DNA of 64,000 nt from Megaleporinus macrocephalus (GCA_021613375.1 CM038725.1:13442589-13506588); one strand, 5' to 3'. Shown: positions 24,030-34,310, numbered from the stretch's first letter. A program made the numbers and translations. Notes: generated from the sequence alone by a model not told the origin.

Positions 24030-24071
<42 letters not shown>

Positions 24072-27000
24072 GCTGTTGCCAAAAACGTGCCACAGGTGTT
24101 GCTGGAGGCCCCCTACCTCTTTGCTGGCAGGAGACGGGGACTCAAAACTATCACTTCCCTCTTGTAGTGGCAGGTGGTGGCTGGAAGACTCCGCCCCCTG
24201 TGGGGAGGTGGAGCCTGAGCCTGGGGACTTAAGAAAGGAAAACAATTATTAGCACAAAACACAAAAATAGACAAATGGACTGTAATAGCACATACGTTGT
24301 AAGCACGCAGCCAAGTCTAGTAGATCGATCTGGTAAATAAAATAAACTGAAAAACATTCAAAAAACTATGATAGTCATTCGTCGCCTCTGGCTTGCTCTA
24401 TAGGGGCTTGGACCTCAATACCCTTTCTCACGTTTTGCTATGCATGGACTCTTTCCTTACTATCCTTCTCTTTGATTCTTTTTTTTCAATCAACTGCTTT
24501 TCTGTAAAGCGGCTTTGAGACAACTCTGGTTGTAAAAAGTGCTATAAAAATAAATGACTGATTGATTGATCATGAACAAAAGCAGGTGTTGCTTTGAAAA
24601 AGGGAAAATATTGGTTAAGAACTTTACATTACCAAAAACACTGCCGTGTGGTTACAAATCTAATCAATTGTTAAGGCTGTTACAGTTATCGAACTGTAGT
24701 TCAGACCAAAAAGCCTTATTAAAAAGTAAAAAGTTCCCTAAAAAGGCAAGCGTCCACCTGGGCCTCTGCACTGGCCATAATAACCAAGATAAAGGCAAAG
24801 TTAAATACATGCAATTAACTGATACAGTAGTGAATGTCAAACAGGCAAGACAACATTATGCAAAAATAAGACTGAACATGATAAAACATCTCTAGAACCA
24901 ATGCACTATCACTATTACTGTCTATCAGGACGGCACCAGCAAAGGACCAGCATCGGCTACTGCTAGATTTACATCTCACAAATGAAATTCTCTGACTCAT
25001 AGTCACAGAAAACACCACATAACAGCTAGAAAACAAATGACTCACACCTTAACATAAGAGTAGATAAACAGCTTGAAATAACAGCACAATGGATCATCTA
25101 GATCTCTTTCAGGGGCATTCAATGTGTTTACAATGTCTAAATGTTAAAAACACAAAACATATATCATCAATTCAACAATAACCAACTTTGTTCCTAACCT
25201 CGTGGTGATGGTCTACCTGGTACATCCAAAAGTTCTCCATATCTGAATGAGGTCAGCAAAAAAAAGCCTGAAGTTCTTAGAAGGTGCACCGAAGTCTGGG
25301 GCCAAACGGAGAGTCTGACTAACCCAAGTGAGAGCTGCTCTCTAGTAGCCTTTACTCGGATCAGGATACACTGAAGCACAGGACCAGAGAGAACGCTCAG
25401 CTCCTGTTACAGCCCAACCCCAAAACACGACTTAGGTTAGCTCCCCTGGATACCTAAGCAAGTGGCAAATCTATAAGTCTCATCTGTATCACAGTGCATT
25501 ACTGTCAACAAGGTAGCAGGAGTGGATGATAAGCCACAAATATAACGTCATGATGTATTATGATATTTAGCTTTTCTCCTGGCTCACCTGATAATGAGAC
25601 AGAGAGAGAAAGAGTACTCACTTGATTCATTATTATTTTTTTTACTGCACATTGCTACATCCAGTCTGAGCTCATCATCTCCCGACACTGGTGTGAAACC
25701 ACAGACAGCTATGACACCTGTAAAGCCCTTGTTAACTCTCTTTTTAATGAAGCCCACAGTTCTTCGACTTCGGAAAAGACTGATGTAATGCATCATGATA
25801 TTGTGACAGTATCTTATTCCCATAATGCCCACCCACGGTGGGTAGCCGGTGAGCTATTTGTCAGACACTTGTTACTTTTTTGGGTGGAACAAACACAGCA
25901 ACATAAAGGTCAGTTCTAGTCCCACTAGATATTATTATGACTCAATATATAACACTTTACTTGGAGCTCTTCTAGGTCAGCTGGTATGGTGTCTGAGCAC
26001 TACTGCAGAAAAGGCAAAGAGCCGCTGTATCATGCCTGCTCCATAAAATGCAACACATAGCATAAATAAGTACTATTTTCAGCCAGATTTAGCATCAACG
26101 GGAGACTGTGGAACAAAGCTGTGTTTTTTCCTCCTCCAGTGTTATGTGAGTCTCACTGAATTATTTACACAGAGTCTCTTTCAGTGTCTCTCGCCAGCGC
26201 TAAATAAATTATACTGTGGAAAGAAAAAATAAGGCCTGTGATGAACCTACAGGGGAATATGACAGCACATGAGAGCAGGCAAGATCGTAGTGAGCTACTG
26301 AGTTGCTTGGAAGTTTCAGGGGAATAAGAGAAAACGCTGAGAGGTTTCACAAAGTGCTTGAGATTTTTCAGAAAAGCGAAACTTTCTACTAGTTGAAAGG
26401 CGTCCTGTGTAACTGGTGACCCTAAATACGGCAAAAAACAGCCACAAACGACGCATGTGCAGTTTTTTTATTGTTTGTTTTGTTTTGTTAAGAGCTTCAA
26501 ACGTAACGTTTCGTTCCATATGCGGCATCGCCCTCTCTCCGGACCACACAAAAACCGAGGCGCTCCCTGTTTTGTGCGGCAGTAATTGCATCAAAGCACC
26601 ACAAGGCCCCTGCTTGCCAGACTAGTGGCACTAAATGAAGACTTGTGCTGGTGAATAAGGCTCAGACAAATGCTGGTAATTAATTAGCATCACCAAAGGA
26701 GCAGTAGGGGAGATCTGGGTACCAGTGAAATGCACAACAGAAGCTGTTGTTAGTTCAGTGCAGCAGTGTGTTTGGTTTGTTTGTAAAATAGAACGAGACC
26801 GACTGCACTGAATGCAGAGCTGATACTTATTATTGTGTGAGAGGCAGAAAAAGATGTTGAGGGTACCAAGAATTTAATTTGAAACTATTTAGCAGGGACA
26901 GACATCTCGAGAGCAGATGAATGACATATAGTCCTTACATGAATCAAAAGCTCATAGCTTATTAGTGCGGGAAAGGAGAATTTGAAGGATATGGAAGGGG

Positions 27001-27083
27001 GAAGAAGAGTGGATAAATAAGAAACAATTAAAAAAAGTAAATCAACTAGATACACTGAAATGCTGTAGTGTCAACTTCAAATG

Positions 27084-27134
<51 letters not shown>

Positions 27135-30100
27135 CAGGCGAGCCCTGTCGTGACTGAGGTAGAGGGCTGCTCTATTTGCATGCACTGGTCATGTGCTGCA
27201 ATCACAGAATACAGATGAGCCCTGCAGGCTCTGGAGAAGCAAACCCACTGCATTGTGTACGTCTTCAATTTTCCACAGGCAGACAATTTTGCCAGGCACC
27301 ACTCGCACTCAGAAGAAAAGCTCGGGTCACTGCACTTTGAGGATGAGTGATAGAAAAGTGAAGACCCAGCGAGTACAACAAGCCTCCAGAGACAGCGTAG
27401 TCTAGCCAGGAGATACTAACCAAAAGCAACATCCCCCCTCCTTTTAGAAAACTGAGTGTTTTTGATCTAGATGGAATAAAATGCAAGTGAGTGGACAGAC
27501 ACAATGATTTACAGTTCTCAGAAAACTGAATATGTTTAGATCTAGAAGTAATACAGGGCAAGTCTGCAAATAGCTTCACAGATAAGATAAAACATCATAA
27601 GCTTAAAGTTTTTTAATGTGAAAACATTTACATCTATATTAGATGATCCACTCAGGAACTGAATCCCTTTTTATAAACAATAATCTCATTCCGGGCAACT
27701 TTAAGCAACTGAACAAATTAACATCATCCTAATCCCTTGGAATCTATTAATGCCTCAAGTCTACAACCTATAATCCCAAAAACCGGGTGATGCTCTGCCA
27801 AGCTTGTAATGAATTTTCAGTTCCTGCTCATTTTGCTGGCTTTTGCCAGCAGCCATGAATTCAGCAAGAGAAATGCTGCTCAGTGGGGTTCTGTTTGGGT
27901 AGTAAACTTGGCTGGTGAAGAGCACAGCACATTTTCACCATTTTTGCTTTACTAATATGTTTTGGGTTGTTGCCATGCCTCAAGAACTGTGATGTGATGT
28001 ATTTGATTGGTTTAAGCTGTAATGGTGCACTTACTAAATCATCCTGAAGGTATTATCAATAGTTTAGTTGGCAGCCATACATGCGCATGCCATCAGTGTT
28101 AGATCTTCAGTAGATTTTTTCTTTTCAGTAATATCTGACATAATTAAGTACATTATGCTCTTGTCAGAGCGACTTACAGTTTAACCATTTTACAGAGATA
28201 GGTGGGTGTAACGTTAGACGTCCTAGAAGCCCAAGAACTCTTATTGGTATGCCTGCTCAGGCAGCCATCAAACCTCAGCCTTCCACATGGAGGCCAGAGG
28301 TATTACCCACAACACTACACCAGCCACTGTTTAATATGCAAGTACTCACTGCTTTTGTACTACAGTCTTCCAAGGTCTGCATAATTGCTTGCTGCTGCTA
28401 AGCTCAATTGTGCATTTAACATTAAAACATTGAATTGCATAAACTAGTGTGGCTATGTCTCTGACTGATTCTCACTTTAGGAAAAAAAACTAGGGTAAAT
28501 TAATTATATAATCTAGTGGTATTGTTCTCCAGGTCTTCTATAAAGGTGCTTTGCCCCACCAAGTCCTCAAGGCTCACCAGACAGTCCACATAGCTCCCAA
28601 TAGGCCAGTACCAGGTGTTGAGTGTACTTAATGGCTTGTTTTAGGTGTGTTGGGAGGTTGTATATAGCAAAATGCAGGCTATAGAAGGCTCCAAAAATAG
28701 GATGAGACACAATTCATGCCAACTCACCTAGGGCCAGTCCAGTGCCATCATGAAAGTCCACTTAATTCCATAAGTGCTTAAATAACAGGAAGATATGCTT
28801 CTTAATGTCAGATTTCTATGCAACATATAATCATTGACATAAACAAGAAAATAGAAATTACTACAATCAATTACTCTCGTTTGAACATTTATTAACATGC
28901 AGGTAAAATGACTCTCTTACTGTTGCTAGGCAACATTGCTGCACCATTCCCTCACCTTTCTTAGACACCTGGGTGGACTTAAATGATCAGCACGCCTGCT
29001 TATAATACATGTCCTTCGACAGACTGTTTGGTTTGAGAGTCTGCTCTGATGATGCCATAACATGTGGGTCTTTATTAAAGGATGAGTTCATGGCCAGTAA
29101 GCCTGCTAATTGGTTGAGTGTGTGATGAAAGTACTTTGTCAGTAAATGTAGCCCAGTCTAACTCTACCAGTGCAAGCCCTCTACTAGAAAAACCTTACAA
29201 TGCAAATTACAGTTCTGTGAAAAAGTATTTGCACCCAATTTTGTTTTTTTTGTATATTTGCCAAACTTGAACGTTTTAGATTATCAGATGCTTTTAAATG
29301 TTAGACGAAGATAACCCAAGTGAACCCAACCCAAGAACACAATGCTGGTGACCTTTTTTACTGAAGGAACAATGTTGTCCAGTCCTAGCTGGCCGTGTAT
29401 GAAAACACACCTCCGGCCCTCAACTTCTATATTAACCAGTTACCAAATTCAGTTGACTGTTGGGTTCAATTTCATTAGTCACAACCAGGTATGATTACTG
29501 TCAGACCTGTTGTAATCGAAACATGACTTAAGTTGAATGTTGGACAATCTATGAGTCTGGAAAGGATTACAAAGCTATTGCTAAGGGTATGGGACCACAG
29601 AGAGAGCCATTATCCAAGAAAACTTGGAACTGAGTACATCAAAGACTAATCCAGAGATTACCAGAGAACCCATTGACCTTAACCCACTCAGTTACACAAT
29701 TCCAAAAGAAGAAAGACATTGGGCAAAAATGAGAGAGGTGCAAGACAACTACTGACCAAACTGACCAAAAAAAAGAACACAAAGGTTCATCTCGCTTTTA
29801 GGATAATATTTTGTGGGCTGATGGTTCAAGGGCGGAACATATAGGAAGACACGGGTCTCATTAGATCTGGTCTAAAGCTGACACCGCATTCCACCATAGG
29901 TCCAAAAGTCGAACATGGTAGTGGTAGAGTGATGGCCTCAAGCTGCTTTGCTTCTGCATGACTTGAATGACTTGTTATGACTAATGGAACCATGGTTTTT
30001 GTTCTCTATCAGAAAATCCTGAAGGCAGTTACATTTTGAGATGGGTGATATGAGTTTTAAATAAACATTTACCTTCAATAAATGAAATGATTATTTAAAG

Positions 30101-32024
30101 CTGCATTTTGTGTTTACTTGTGTTGACTTTAACTTATTTTAAAGTTATTTGGATTATCTGAAATATTAAAATGTGCCAAAATAGAATCAGATCACTTGAA
30201 AGCCAAATCCTTTTTCATAAAACCATAGATAGTACTAGTGCACCCTTTAAAAAAGTAACTTGAACACAACTTTGTAAATCTGAATGGCTGCATGAGTTAA
30301 ACTAAAGGGCTTAATTTTATGGAAATCTATGATGTGACTGAACAGTCTCTATGTGAATTGGTATGAATGACCCAAATGGTAGCGTCAGTAAAAGTGATGC
30401 TCAAAAGTAAACAACGAACAAGCAACAAAAACAGCCTGTGATTATGATTATGCTATTTATTGTCTGTACTCACGTCGCCCCCTAGTGACGGCTGTAGGTC
30501 TGACTCCACGGTGGGGCTCAGGTCCTGCCTCATCACCCAGATGGGCTCTTTAGGCTCATCGGGCGTGTACGGCGAGCGCACTGTCCTGGTCTTCACCTCC
30601 TCAATGGCCTCCTTGATGTCCTTGATGGCCAAAGAGATGGCATCCCTTTTTTGCCGATTGCTCCTGGTTGGAGCCTGCTCTTCAGAGGGGCTACCTTCAG
30701 GGGTCCTACCGTCCTCTTGTTTCCCCTCCTCGCCCGGGGACTCCTGAAGCTTGCCGTCCTCCGTCTCAGTTTGCTCATGGTGCTCAGATTCGGGCCATTC
30801 GTCCTCTTCTTCCTCCTCTCTGCCGGTGCCTCCGGCTGCTCGTTCCAAGCTCTGCGAGCTCAGGCTCTCCTTCACCTCAGCCACGATCTGGTCAATGTCC
30901 TCGTCTTGCTCACAGCTGTCAGCACGCGGATACGGTGCAAACTCCGCCTCCTTTTCTGGGCTGTCCGACTCGCCATCTGAGCGCTCGTCATAATGGTGTA
31001 GCCTGGAGCCCACGGCCTCCTGCTGCCGGTACGAATCGCGCTCGAATAGCCGGAAGCCAGCCCGTTGCTGCTGCTGTGGTGTCTGACCCTCAGCTTGCGT
31101 CCCAGGGGCTTCTGAGATCTCCTCGTACACGTGCTCTTGGACAGCATAGTCAGCATAGGGTTCCGAATAGGGCTCGTCTTCAGGCTGGGCTTGGCCCTCA
31201 CGACCTGGCCCGCGATACAGTGGCTGTGTATAAACATAGTTAGAGTAATTGGGGTTGAGGGCCTCAGCATCATGCCTAAGGGGCCTCTCAGTGTTAGGCA
31301 GAGGTTCACGGGGCAGTGGTGGAGGCTGAGGAGGGTACTGGGGTTGTGCGTGGGGCGGTCCAGCAGGCTGCTGCTCTGATTCGGCACTCTCTGTGTACTC
31401 CTCAGCTTCAGGCCGCAAAGGGACCCCATATGTGCCCTCATCCTCAGGCTCCGCCTCCAAGGCCATGACCGCGTCACCCTCGGCCCGGTCTGTGTGATTG
31501 TGGAAGCCACTTTCAGTGCTGGCCGAGCGTGCCAGGGCGCTGCCACCCTCCTCGTCCTCCTCGGGGTCTCCAAGCTGCTGCTGCTGCTGCTGCTGTTGCT
31601 GCTCCAGCCTCTGCTGCTCAGCCCTCTCTGCCTCTCTCTGCTGCCTCTCCCGCTGCCTCTGCCTTTGCTGCTGAGCCCGAAGCCGTGCCTCAGCGTCTCC
31701 TTGCCGGCGGTAACGGGTCACTGCTGGGCGTGGGATGGGCTGCTGTCCATGCTGCTGCTCCATATCACCCTCTTCAGGCGTCCTTCGCGAGGTACGCGAG
31801 CGACCAGCCCCTTCGGTACCCTCGTACCGGCGATATCGCTGGGATCCAGGCTGACCATGTGCGTTTTCGCCACCGTGCCCATTGTGGTGGTTACGAGAGC
31901 GGCCCGAGTTGTCATGGCGTCTGCGGTGAGAGGGTGGCTGCTGGCCCTCAGGGCCCCGCCGCTCCAGGTCGGCTTCAACAGCCTCACTCGGTTCCTGGCC
32001 CAGCGGGGCCTCCTGGTGGCTCAT
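14338..32024 (-). CDS. apba1: Mint1/X11alpha adaptor, 12 coding exons, 959 aa
   Basis: Joined exons (minus strand): 32024-30474, 24227-24117, 23785-23746, 23032-22887, 19762-19730, 18908-18822, 18375-18190, 16423-16244, 16129-15917, 15752-15633, 15523-15383, 14409-14338. All junctions are GT-AG and keep one frame (2880 nt). Mint1 is a neuronal cytosolic scaffold that binds Munc18-1, CASK and the APP tail at presynaptic and Golgi membranes. Visible in order: acidic low-complexity N-terminus with polyQ (142-150); [15 protein letters not shown] (about 165-179); Munc18-binding region (about 284-394); CASK-binding region with [15 protein letters not shown] and EPIWVMRQD (about 459-501); PTB (about 569-735); PDZ1 (about 780-862); PDZ2 (about 873-955); C-terminus QEQPVYI. 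It is longer than the ~837-residue human APBA1 because the N-terminus is expanded. Whether this is the a or b fish paralogue cannot be said. APBA2 is excluded by the N-terminal blocks. Confidence 0.97.
14410..15382 (-). other. apba1: apba1 intron 12 (after exon 11)
   Basis: About 970 bp. No transposon recognised and no open frame of interest. Confidence 0.7.
15383..15523 (-). CDS. apba1: apba1 coding exon 11: PDZ2
   Basis: 47 codons, phase 0 to 0, acceptor aatag and donor gtaagg. Encodes [20 protein letters not shown] followed by [20 protein letters not shown] and LSNAVGE, the body of PDZ2. Residues are nearly identical to human. Confidence 0.97.
15633..15752 (-). CDS. apba1: apba1 coding exon 10: PDZ1 end and PDZ2 start
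   Basis: 40 codons, phase 0 to 0, acceptor ttccag and donor gtgggt. Encodes [20 protein letters not shown] followed by [20 protein letters not shown]. The YQLGFSV motif is the carboxylate-binding loop of PDZ2. The two PDZ domains are packed with almost no linker. Confidence 0.97.
15917..16129 (-). CDS. apba1: apba1 coding exon 9: PDZ1
   Basis: 71 codons, phase 0 to 0, acceptor gctcag and donor gtagaa. Encodes [20 protein letters not shown], the [20 protein letters not shown] block and [20 protein letters not shown]. The carboxylate-binding loop reads [11 protein letters not shown] in place of a classical GLGF, as in other Mints. Confidence 0.97.
16244..16423 (-). CDS. apba1: apba1 coding exon 8: PTB C-terminal helix
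   Basis: 60 codons, phase 0 to 0, acceptor cctcag and donor gtgagt. Encodes [20 protein letters not shown], the C-terminal helix of the PTB domain, then the conserved linker with [19 protein letters not shown] that in mammals can fold back on the PTB domain (ARM helix, known autoinhibition). Confidence 0.97.
16530..16765 (+). mobile_element. LINE 3' tail, same family as 3690-4406
   Basis: From cttgcacataaaagcacac through an AT-rich tract (tatatattttgtatatattt) to ctgctgtgcatatgac and AATAAAAC. The same order of motifs ends the LINE at 4240-4406, which has lost about 65 bases of the tail. The coding part is absent. It lies antisense in an apba1 intron only about 110 bases upstream of exon 8. 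Confidence 0.75.
17610..17623 (+). promoter_or_regulatory. CTCF-like motif
   Basis: CCACTAGATGGCAG fits every position of the degenerate CTCF core CCASYAGRKGGCRS. It lies in an intron without a recognised repeat around it. Binding is not shown by sequence alone. Confidence 0.35.
18190..18375 (-). CDS. apba1: apba1 coding exon 7: PTB core
   Basis: 62 codons, phase 0 to 0, acceptor tatgtag and donor gtgagt. Encodes [20 protein letters not shown], then [10 protein letters not shown], a variable acidic loop and [12 protein letters not shown]. This is the peptide-binding part of the PTB domain. Confidence 0.97.
18376..18821 (-). other. apba1: apba1 intron between exons 6 and 7
   Basis: 446 bp, AT-rich. 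Nothing recognised. Confidence 0.7.
18822..18908 (-). CDS. apba1: apba1 coding exon 6: PTB strands
   Basis: 29 codons, phase 0 to 0, acceptor cagcag and donor gtatac. Encodes [20 protein letters not shown] followed by IKVLNADSQ, the second and third strands of the PTB domain. Confidence 0.96.
18909..19729 (-). other. apba1: apba1 intron between microexon and exon 6
   Basis: About 820 bp. A short (AT)n run lies at 19675-19689. No other feature recognised. Confidence 0.7.
19730..19762 (-). CDS. apba1: apba1 coding exon 5: 33-nt PTB microexon
   Basis: Acceptor gtttagcatg-type pyrimidine tract ending aaacag, donor gtgcag. Encodes [11 protein letters not shown], which corresponds to human MAQKLAKSRKK. 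It is symmetrical (phase 0 on both sides), so skipping it would join RIK directly to APEGE without a frameshift, as in a cassette exon. It adds a basic segment after the first PTB helix. The donor gtgcag is weaker than its neighbours. A tandem duplication starts 31 bases upstream of its acceptor. Confidence 0.93.
19793..22155. repeat. Three-unit ~600-bp intronic tandem duplication
   Basis: Unit 1 is 19793-20394, unit 2 is 20395-20982 and unit 3 is 20983-22155, all in the same orientation. Each begins acatggtta(g/a)agtgaggcag and ends ttaaccaaaac. Shared internal blocks include gagactccatctgaccaact, cacatcagcttggtggagaa and caaaatctgggag. Units 1 and 2 are about 602 and 588 bp. Unit 3 is split by about 610 bp of unrelated sequence (about 21119-21731). 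No transposon termini or coding frame is visible, so this looks like local segmental duplication inside intron 4-5 of apba1. Confidence 0.9.
21119..21731. other. Unrelated segment splitting tandem unit 3
   Basis: Sequence between ccacgtca and tccattgc that is absent from units 1 and 2. It shows no inverted termini, and no clear target duplication. It could be an insertion, or ancestral sequence lost from the other units. Confidence 0.6.
22156..22886 (-). other. apba1: apba1 intron sequence next to exon 4
   Basis: Unique-looking intronic sequence after the donor of exon 4. No repeat or open frame supported. Confidence 0.6.
22887..23032 (-). CDS. apba1: apba1 coding exon 4: start of PTB domain
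   Basis: 146 nt, phase 1 to 0, acceptor tctcag and donor gtgagg. Encodes [20 protein letters not shown] followed by the [11 protein letters not shown] block and [10 protein letters not shown]. These are the first strand and first helix of the PTB fold that binds the APP NPTY motif region. Confidence 0.97.
23033..23745 (-). other. apba1: apba1 intron between exons 3 and 4
   Basis: 713 bp with short (AAT)n-type sequence near 23093-23115. No other feature recognised. Confidence 0.7.
23746..23785 (-). CDS. apba1: apba1 coding exon 3: 40-nt pre-PTB exon
   Basis: Acceptor tggcag, donor gtgagt. Encodes [13 protein letters not shown] plus the first base of a Val codon completed by the next exon. 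It is needed for frame: exon 2 ends in phase 0 and exon 4 begins in phase 1. It is too short to be seen as an open frame. Human has SRKSLASFPTYVEVPGPC at this place. Confidence 0.95.
23979..24069 (+). repeat. Compound (CT)n-(CA)n microsatellite
   Basis: A CT-rich run (23979-24014) is followed by a CA run (24037-24069). It fills much of the 331-bp intron between exons 2 and 3, so its length could affect splicing distance. Confidence 0.92.
24117..24227 (-). CDS. apba1: apba1 coding exon 2: Ser-rich linker
   Basis: 37 codons, phase 0 to 0, acceptor ttaag and donor gtaggg. Encodes [16 protein letters not shown] and continues to SPASKE, which aligns with the human SPSPGSSSPLGAESSS linker between the CASK-binding region and the PTB domain. 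The acceptor is TAAG rather than CAG, a weaker form. Confidence 0.93.
24390..24571 (+). mobile_element. L2-like LINE 3' tail with TGAT end
   Basis: The sequence gtaaagcggctttgagacaa then ttgtaaaaagtgctataaaa and ATAAATGACTGATTGATTGAT is the typical 3' end of fish L2 LINEs, finishing in a short tandem repeat. The coding part is missing. Orientation is antisense to apba1. Confidence 0.75.
27086..27131 (+). repeat. (TC)n microsatellite
   Basis: About 23 uninterrupted TC dinucleotides. Confidence 0.95.
28130..28325 (+). repeat. Fish interspersed repeat (SINE-like or DNA)
   Basis: Motifs gagcgacttacagttt, accattttacagagatagg, aagaactcttattgg, aggtattacccacaacacta and ccagcc occur in the order seen in a family I know from fish genomes. 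Exact class not determined. Confidence 0.45.
29207..30215 (+). mobile_element. Tc1/mariner relic with dead transposase
   Basis: The left end reads acagttctgtgaaaaagtat. The interior has ggaaaggattacaaagctat, agagagccattatccaag, aagaaagacattgggcaaaa, gtggtagagtgatggcctc and ggaaccatgg, the order of a Tc1-type transposase. Near 30020 the frame breaks off at the block before the third catalytic acidic residue and joins 3' flank sequence (ctgcattttgtgtttacttg). Several frameshifts are evident. The right inverted end is not clear. Confidence 0.75.
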
Positions 32025-32026
32025 GG
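30474..32026 (-). CDS. apba1: apba1 coding exon 1: N-terminus, MID and CID
   Basis: 517 codons from ATG 32024-32022 to GAC, donor gtgagt at 30473. I chose the [21 protein letters not shown] start because it aligns with the mammalian start region (SVEADLE). The sequence upstream reads ttccag then CC then ATG, so an acceptor two bases before the ATG is likely. A purine is at -3. A further in-frame extension upstream would need a GTG start. The exon is GC-rich and encodes disordered acidic, Gln-, Arg- and Pro-rich sequence. Within it lie the conserved blocks [20 protein letters not shown] (about 343-362) and [20 protein letters not shown] (Munc18-binding), then the CASK-binding helix near the end. 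GC-rich composition makes long antisense frames on the plus strand, which are shadows. Confidence 0.95.
31571..31603 (-). repeat. apba1: CAG/CTG repeat encoding polyglutamine
   Basis: On the plus strand a gctgctgctg run encodes nine Gln in the protein (residues about 142-150), preceded by an Arg/Gln/Glu-rich helix-like stretch. Eight of the codons are CAG and one is CAA-type, so the tract may vary in length. Confidence 0.85.
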
Positions 32027-33424
32027 CTGGAACAGGTGGGGTTCTACGCACACAGCATCATATCCCCCAAGCCAGGCTCCACTCAGCTCCAGGAAATTTC
32101 TGTGGAAACAGCAAAAGAGAACCTCAGTAACACAAAATAGAGATTCATATGAACCTGCACAAACAAAAACACTAGAGAAATAGATAATTTGTCTCATGGT
32201 TTAGAGAGAAAGGGACGTGCTTGATGTATGCCATGTGTTAGGATAGTAATCTTCATCGACATGCCCTCTGCACGACATCCTCCCTGATTGGCTAAAGCAC
32301 TACACATTACAAAGAGCCAGACAGACTGGAGATAAGGCCGTCACGTGAATTAGTGAAATCACATTTAACCCCCTGTCATGCTGTCTGCCCCATTTTAACT
32401 GCATTCAACCACTCACAGTCTCCGGAGGCAAGCACAACTGAGGGGAATACTGCTTTGCTGAAAGACAAGGTCTGCAAATATGGCCTAGTTATACATACAT
32501 ACATACACACGTACAGTTTACATCTTATTGGGAACATGGTTTTCTAATGAAACTCTTTGAGTGCATGCATGCAGATCAGCACACAAATGACAGGGAGTGA
32601 GCTTCATCCAGCAGCCACGCATTTGCTAATACAAAATATGCAGCAAACAACTGCATGAGTCATCTTAATAAATATATTATTCCCTATGAGCTGGCTTGTT
32701 GTCACAGACATTGCATTATGGTCATGTCAATGAAGTGTCATAATATTGATATCTTACACTACATAAGCATGAGTGACTGTGTGAATGAGTGAATCACAAA
32801 GGAAGCAACAGCAGAGAGCTAAGCTGCAGAGAAATGGAAATGCAAATTGACAGAAGTGCTTTATGAAGCAACTCATCCTGATGCAGTACGTACATTACAG
32901 ATCCCCAAGGCAACACCTCCTCTTGTTAGTCATGGGAGCAAAAACAACAAGCCCAGCACATGTATATACACACATGCACATATCTCCACACACAAACACA
33001 TACACCCACACACACATACACAAGATCCTGCAGTTGCCATGATTGGTGTGCTCACACTCTGTGTCAAAATGAGGAATCAGGACCATGAAAACTTCACAGG
33101 CTCCCCTTCTTATGGCAAATGTCTGTCTCTGTCCCTCGTTCCCTGGGAGACCTCCATATTTTCAGCCAAACATCACAGAGAAAAGGGTGTGTGGTGTGTG
33201 TGTGTGAGCACACATGAGAGTTAGTTAATCAAGAAAAATATAAGGTTGAAAAACCCATCAGAGAGGACAAATTCTTGAATATTATTGGTTGTCACACATC
33301 CCATATCACAGACAGACACAAAACAGCTCTCCCTGACCACTACCCACTTAGAATGCATCTATATATACACCACAAACATCTTTCCACGTGTGCTAAACAT
33401 GTATATGTATATTATGTATATATA

Positions 33425-33556
33425 CTGCTGGGTAAGATTCCTTCCACTTGTTCTTAGCGAGGTCTTTCTTGCCACTGTTACTCTTGTTTTGCACACTTGG
33501 GGCTTAGACCAGATTTTTGTACAACTGTGAAAAGCTCTCTATATAAATTTAAATTT
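33425..33556 (+). mobile_element. L2-like LINE 3' tail
   Basis: Contains ctgctgggtaagattccttc, aggtctttcttgccactgtt, cttggggcttagacc and tgtgaaaagctctctatata followed by an AT-rich end. This is a standard L2-like 3' end, antisense to apba1. No coding part. Confidence 0.65.
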
Positions 33557-33964
33557 AGTTTATTGGCCTTACACTGTTGATGTCACTGTGGTATTGATTT
33601 TCAGCTTTAGTAGTATTGATGGACTATAAGCTTTAGATGCATTACACAATGGCTATAAAATATCTACCATGCAATTGTTTTTTTTTATTTATCTTGTGCA
33701 CTTTACACACGGTATGTAAAATATGATAATTAAGCAAAAAAGTTTGCCAGCTGATAGGTGTTTTAATTGGTTTAAAGTTAAAAATACAAAACATATGCAA
33801 TACTGTGAAAAGCCTCTTTTAAAAGAGGAGGAATCAGAAGGAATGAATTAATTAAAGATGTTTTAGAATGGAAAAATTAAAGTACGGTACATGGAACTGA
33901 CGTTTTGTTTACCACAAACACTGTTTTCTCAAATTCTGCATTTGCCCTAAAAGGTGGCAAAATG

Positions 33965-34310
33965 TAGGGGTGTCGAAAATCAGGATATTATATTTTGTGA
34001 TACTGTACCGGTCCTCAAAAACACGGTACCGATACACAGAGTCCTGGCAGACAGTGAATCATTGTGTGTTGTGTTTAAACCTCTGACCACTAGTTTTGTA
34101 ATCCATTTTCAGCTCCACTCCAACATTAACAAGCAGCACAAGGGAGCAATGCTATTATAAGTATTGGCAAACCTGTTCATACAGTGGTGTTTTAATAGTA
34201 GGATTTAAAAAATTGCAATATATCACTTTGGCTTCAATTATCGCAATATATTGCGATATACTAAATCGTGACCGCTTGCATCGCAATGATCTTGCCAATA
34301 CACAGCCTTA
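33965..34310 (+). mobile_element. Intron-1 repeat family, copy A
   Basis: Starts taggggtgtcgaaaatcagg and ends cttgccaatacacagcctta, imperfect inverted termini (TAGGGsTGT). Interior blocks shared by all copies: tacacagagtcctggcagac, agtgaatcattgtgtgttgt, agctccactccaacattaac, aagcagcacaaggg. Non-coding. The ends resemble non-autonomous hAT-like elements. Confidence 0.75.

Larger units (their letters stand above)
24228..30473 (-). other. apba1: apba1 intron between coding exons 1 and 2
   Basis: About 6.2 kb. Holds a LINE 3' tail (24390-24571), a long (TC)n run (27086-27131), a fish interspersed repeat (about 28130-28325) and a Tc1 relic (29207-30215). Remaining sequence has no supported gene. 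Confidence 0.7.

Noticed and set aside
30872..31573. A 233-codon second frame on the minus strand inside the apba1 exon
   Set aside because: It overlaps the conserved apba1 frame in another phase. It has no conserved blocks and looks like a compositional by-product.
32025..32051. An in-frame N-terminal extension of Mint1 starting at a GTG
   Set aside because: No ATG supports it, and a splice acceptor lies immediately before the MSHQ start.
30460..32183. Several long plus-strand open frames (up to about 230 codons) opposite the large apba1 exon
   Set aside because: They are antisense shadows of a GC-rich coding exon, with Leu/Pro/Arg-rich sequence and no domain features.
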